A DNA stretch of 7,936 nucleotides from JBGTBQ01 sp041749275 (GTDB lineage Bacteria > Acidobacteriota > Blastocatellia > Pyrinomonadales > Pyrinomonadaceae), in the NCBI GenBank assembly GCA_041749275.1, contig JBGTBQ010000231.1, positions 1-7,936 of the forward strand, in the 5' to 3' direction. The number at the start of each line of letters is the position of its first letter. The first letter of the stretch is position 1. Below the pieces are notes generated by a model. The model was not told where the DNA came from, made no database searches, and saw only the letters and a program-made list of their open reading frames with translations. Of the stretch, positions 5,991 through 7,936 are shown piece by piece. Made by a program: the position numbers and the translations under genes.

Positions 5991-6800
5991 TTACTCGCGT
6001 CGCCACGCCGAAAGCGGCTCACCCGTGCCGCCGCGCCGGTGGGCGACGATCTCGGCGAGGATGGCGAGGGCGACCTCTTCGGGCGCGACGGCGCCGATGT
6101 CGAGACCGACGGGCGCGCGCACTTCGCTTAAAACATCTTCCGGCACGCCGGACTCGCGTAGCCGCGCGAGCACGATGTTCGTCCGCCGCTTGCTCCCAAT
6201 CATGCCGACATAATCGGGACGCGCCTGAAGCACGGCTCTCATGCACTCTTCGTCCTCGTTGTGCCCGCGCGTCACGACCGCGACCGCGACGCCGCGGCCC
6301 GTGCCGACGACCTCTCTGACCGGCTCCGTCCAATTCGGCGCGGCGACAAGTTCGATCCCCTCTTCGGGGAAGCGCTCGCGCGCGACGAATTCCGCGCGGT
6401 CGTCAATGAGTGTGACGCGATAGCCGACCTGCCGCGCGAGCCGCGCCAAAGAAGCGCCGACGTGTCCCGCGCCGCACACGACGACATGCGGCTCCGGCGC
6501 GATGCGCTCGAACAGGATGCGCGCCCCGCGCCACTCCGCCAGCGTGGGCGCGAACTCCTCGACGCGGAAGGTGCGCGCCTCGGCGCGCGAAGACAAAAAG
6601 GCTTCGGCGCGTGAGGTGATTGCGTCATCGAGCGCGGCGTCGCCGGTCGTCCCGGCTCGCTGGCCCGCCTCTTCGATCAGGATTTTCGCGCCGACGGCGC
6701 GCGGAGCGTGGATGACGGTGGCGAGTGCGGCGAGGTCGCCGTCGCAAAGGATGCGTGCAAGCGCCCGCGTGAGGTTTTCAGGATGAGCCGGGTCGCCCAT
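5991..6800 (-). CDS. XdhC-family protein (XdhC/CoxI, Rossmann domain)
   Basis: This 269-residue cytoplasmic protein belongs to the XdhC/CoxI family; characterised members bind molybdenum cofactor and help sulfurate and insert it into xanthine dehydrogenase-type enzymes. The C-terminal Rossmann domain is clear: 'VVVCGAGHVGASLA' (106-119, GxGxxG), 'VTLIDDR' (129-135), 'VTRGHNEDEE' (176-185), 'GMIGSKRR' (199-206) and 'GLDIGAVAPEEVALAILAEIVA' type sequence (232-253). The N-terminal XdhC_CoxI domain is divergent. 'ATVIHAPRAVGAKILI' (27-42) is shorter than the usual 'GSxPRRxGAKMLV' form, and the conserved GGG and CGG turns before the Rossmann domain are not seen. The ATG at 6798-6800 lies 5 bases after the stop of the Mpo1-like gene with no proper ribosome binding site, pointing to translational coupling. 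No molybdenum hydroxylase gene is in the window, so its partner is unknown. Confidence 0.9.
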   Translation of the reverse strand: MGDPAHPENLTRALARILCDGDLAALATVIHAPRAVGAKILIEEAGQRAGTTGDAALDDAITSRAEAFLSSRAEARTFRVEEFAPTLAEWRGARILFERIAPEPHVVVCGAGHVGASLARLARQVGYRVTLIDDRAEFVARERFPEEGIELVAAPNWTEPVREVVGTGRGVAVAVVTRGHNEDEECMRAVLQARPDYVGMIGSKRRTNIVLARLRESGVPEDVLSEVRAPVGLDIGAVAPEEVALAILAEIVAHRRGGTGEPLSAWRRE

Positions 6801-6805
6801 CCTGT

Positions 6806-7120
6806 TCAGTGCGCACGGGGGTCAACGGACTTACCGGCAGGGCGCGCGAGTCCGAGGGCGGCGAGGGCGCGGCGCGCGAGCCACATGGGGCCGACAAGCA
6901 GATAGACCGGATTGCTGAAGAAGGCGGGCCGGTTGCCCTCGATGGCGTGGCCGATGAACTGGAAAACCCAGCCGACCACGAAGAGCGCGAGCGCCCAGCG
7001 CCAGTTGAAGAAGAAGAGCGGCAAACTAACGACGATCATCGGGATACCGATGGCGTGCGTCAGGTGGTTCAAAGGATGCTGGTGCTTGGCCTTGTACTCT
7101 TCGATGAATGATAGCGGCAT
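6806..7120 (-). CDS. Mpo1-like protein (DUF962 / YGL010w family), small membrane protein
   Basis: This 104-residue protein has the family pattern at 9-27 (YKAKHQHPLNHLTHAIGIP) and 'QFIGHAIEGNRPA' (54-66). The yeast member Mpo1 is an Fe(II)-dependent dioxygenase that shortens 2-hydroxy fatty acids; its conserved histidines are metal ligands. Candidates here are His13, His15, His19, His22 and His58, with Glu61 and Asn63 nearby. Two or three hydrophobic stretches (about 26-38, 42-56 and 70-80) suggest an inner-membrane protein. The length is on the short side but normal for bacterial members. The start is fixed by GGAGGTGA just upstream. It leads a probable two-gene unit with the XdhC gene. The biochemical role in bacteria is not established, so lipid hydroxy-acid oxidation is only a family-based guess. 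Confidence 0.88.
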   Translation of the reverse strand: MPLSFIEEYKAKHQHPLNHLTHAIGIPMIVVSLPLFFFNWRWALALFVVGWVFQFIGHAIEGNRPAFFSNPVYLLVGPMWLARRALAALGLARPAGKSVDPRAH

Positions 7121-7123
7121 GGC

Positions 7124-7131
7124 TCACCTCC
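7124..7131 (-). promoter_or_regulatory. Near-perfect ribosome binding site of the Mpo1-like gene
   Basis: Read on the minus strand, GGAGGTGA is followed by GCC and the ATG at 7118-7120. It matches the anti-Shine-Dalgarno sequence fully and is the strongest site in the window. It probably also drives the downstream XdhC gene through coupling. Confidence 0.8.
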
Positions 7132-7152
7132 GAAAGCAAGGGTAAGTGTTGA

Positions 7153-7198
7153 GTAACAAGTGATGAGAAGAAGACATATCTTTTCTGTCACTCGTCAC
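7153..7198 (-). repeat. Hairpin in the Mpo1-like 5' leader, complete only as minus-strand RNA
   Basis: Plus-strand GTAACAAGTGA (7153-7163) and TCACTCGTCAC (7188-7198) are an 11-bp inverted repeat with two mismatches. In RNA made from the minus strand both mismatches become G-U wobbles, so all 11 pairs form; on the plus strand they are A-C clashes. The loop (24 bases) holds a further short stem AAGA/TCTT. The structure lies about 30-80 bases upstream of the Mpo1-like start. It may be a leader element or a copy of a 'GTGACGAGTGAC'-type repeat facing a decayed copy. Confidence 0.4.
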
Positions 7199-7259
7199 GG
7201 TTTTAAGCAGGACACATTTATCAAGCGTTACAAAAATCCCATCACGCACTAAAGTCAAT

Positions 7260-7380
7260 CTAGTAGTCCATTACGGAGAAGGTGAGGAGTTCTGAGTTCA
7301 AGCTTTAGCTTGCTGTTCTGGCAAACCAGCAAGCTAAAGCTTGAACTCAGAACCTCAAAATCAGCATGACGGACTACTAG
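7260..7380. repeat. 121-bp nested inverted-repeat element (MITE/REPIN-like)
   Basis: The ends are a perfect 10-bp inverted repeat, CTAGTAGTCC (7260-7269) and GGACTACTAG (7371-7380). Inside them lies a perfect 27-bp inverted repeat (7289-7315 with 7327-7353) around an 11-base loop, extended by GAG/CTC pairs beyond a two-base bulge. Each long arm holds its own 14-base palindrome, CAAGCT-TT-AGCTTG (7299-7312) and CAAGCT-AA-AGCTTG (7330-7343). The element carries no ORF. It separates the CsgG-family gene from the Mpo1-like gene, both on the minus strand, so it might also slow transcription or protect RNA ends. No obvious target-site duplication is seen at the outer ends. Confidence 0.8.
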
Positions 7381-7382
7381 CA

Positions 7383-7419
7383 ACAATGGGTAATTTAAGG
7401 CTTTGTATTCCCCCATTGT
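7383..7419 (-). terminator. Weak hairpin spanning the stop of the CsgG-family gene
   Basis: ACAATGGG (7383-7390) and CCCATTGT (7412-7419) form an 8-bp stem with a 21-base loop that contains the TAA stop of the gene (7395-7397). There is no T-run. It may be part of the transcript end together with the neighbouring 7260-7380 element, or be chance pairing. Confidence 0.25.
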
Positions 7420-7936
7420 GGCTTCACCAGATCGCCCATCTTCACGCCGCTCCCGGAAAGAAGAGTGCCAATCGAGATGTTGTCTCTCACCTCGGTGATT
7501 TTAATCTTCCCGACCTCCGTCTCTTCCACATCCAGAACTTCTCCCGTGTTGGGGTCTTTCGTGACTTTGCCTTGCCGCATGACGCGGTAGACGGCACCCA
7601 CGGCCACGCCATGCGCCTTGCCGACATTGAGCGTGATGACAGTCCCTTCCACCACCGCCACTTTGGGTTGTTTGGTCGGAGCCGCGCTGGCCGGATACAA
7701 AGAGCCGGAAAATTCGATAGGCTTCGCGGTCGGCGACGCGGAAGTGGGGGGAGAGGAGGTATGACGCTTCTCCTGAATCAGTTTGTTGAGTTGTACGACC
7801 GCCTTCCCGACCGCCTGATTGGCGGCTTTGGTGAAGAGCGTGACTTTTAAATCCTCGTCCAACTCGGCGCCCTTCTGCCAGAACGGATTGGACTCCCCTT
7901 TCTCGTCGGCGGTCTCCTCAAGATTGACGGCGTCGA
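7395..7936 (-). CDS. CsgG/HfaB-family protein, C-terminal part (5' end cut off by window)
   Basis: The frame is open to the right window edge and gives about the last 179 residues. The first part, 'DEDLKVTLFTKAANQAVGKA' with 'VVQLNKLIQ' after it (encoded around 7773-7859), looks like the closing helix of the CsgG domain, which in curli systems forms an outer-membrane secretion channel. A Ser/Thr/Pro/Ala-rich linker follows (about 7680-7770). The C-terminal domain, encoded by about 7395-7670, reads 'VAVVEGTVITLNVGKAHGVAVGAVYRV', then 'DPNTGEVLDVEETEVGKIKITEV' and 'SGVKMGDLV'. This is a beta-rich FlgT_C-like module often appended to CsgG-type proteins in Acidobacteriota. A TTG at 7860-7862 is not the start, because the reading frame with protein-like sequence (NPFWQKGAEL) continues upstream. 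The substrate or partner is unknown; curli genes are not in view. Confidence 0.75.
   Translation of the reverse strand, partial: DAVNLEETADEKGESNPFWQKGAELDEDLKVTLFTKAANQAVGKAVVQLNKLIQEKRHTSSPPTSASPTAKPIEFSGSLYPASAAPTKQPKVAVVEGTVITLNVGKAHGVAVGAVYRVMRQGKVTKDPNTGEVLDVEETEVGKIKITEVRDNISIGTLLSGSGVKMGDLVKPQWGNTKP

Noticed and set aside
7860..7862. TTG as start codon of the CsgG-family gene
   Set aside because: Protein-like sequence continues upstream in the same frame to the window edge, and the family needs a much longer N-terminal domain; the gene is cut by the window, not short.

Overview
The window is GC-rich bacterial DNA with five complete protein genes, two genes cut by the window edges, and several structured inverted repeats between them. 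No rRNA, tRNA, CRISPR array, integrase or transposase gene was found. The overall look suggests Acidobacteriota, perhaps class Blastocatellia. This rests on high GC, a CsgG-type protein with a variable C-terminal domain, palindromic GC-rich intergenic repeats, and a short 'MRFGxFDFxLxTGD' fragment like the start of the CadC-type winged-helix regulators common in that phylum. It is an inference from style, not from a marker gene.

Layout. Bases 1-729 (minus) hold the N-terminal 243 residues of an MFS_3-type drug/siderophore exporter. A divergent spacer of about 350 bases (730-1076) follows. It holds a small hairpin, a 24-codon ORF with a good ribosome binding site, and a long palindrome of REPIN-like design (944-1028). 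Next comes a plus-strand cluster: a crotonase-fold enoyl-CoA hydratase (1077-1880), an ADP-forming acyl-CoA synthetase with fused alpha and beta parts (1889-4024, 8 bases downstream), and a secreted gamma-glutamyltransferase-family Ntn hydrolase (4097-5764, 72 bases further with its own strong ribosome binding site). Bases 5765-5990 hold what look like scraps of old coding sequence and a hairpin.

The right part reads on the minus strand. A partial CsgG-family outer-membrane-associated protein (7395-7936) is followed by a spacer with a nested inverted-repeat element and a second hairpin. Then come a small Mpo1-like (DUF962) membrane protein (6806-7120) and, 5 bases on, an XdhC-family protein (5991-6800).

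How the genes may work together. The hydratase and the ADP-forming CoA ligase are tightly spaced and probably co-transcribed. Together they could hydrate an enoyl-CoA and recover the energy of an acyl-CoA as ATP, or run in the activating direction; the substrate cannot be told from sequence. The GGT homologue keeps the self-processing threonine but has changed the residues that hold the gamma-glutamyl alpha-amino and alpha-carboxylate groups, so its substrate may not be glutathione. The Mpo1-like/XdhC pair is probably translationally coupled, but no molybdenum enzyme lies in the window. I see no clear new defence or mobile system. The most unusual items are the GGT-like active site, the hydratase-ligase pair, and two unrelated palindromes built to the same hairpin-within-arm plan.
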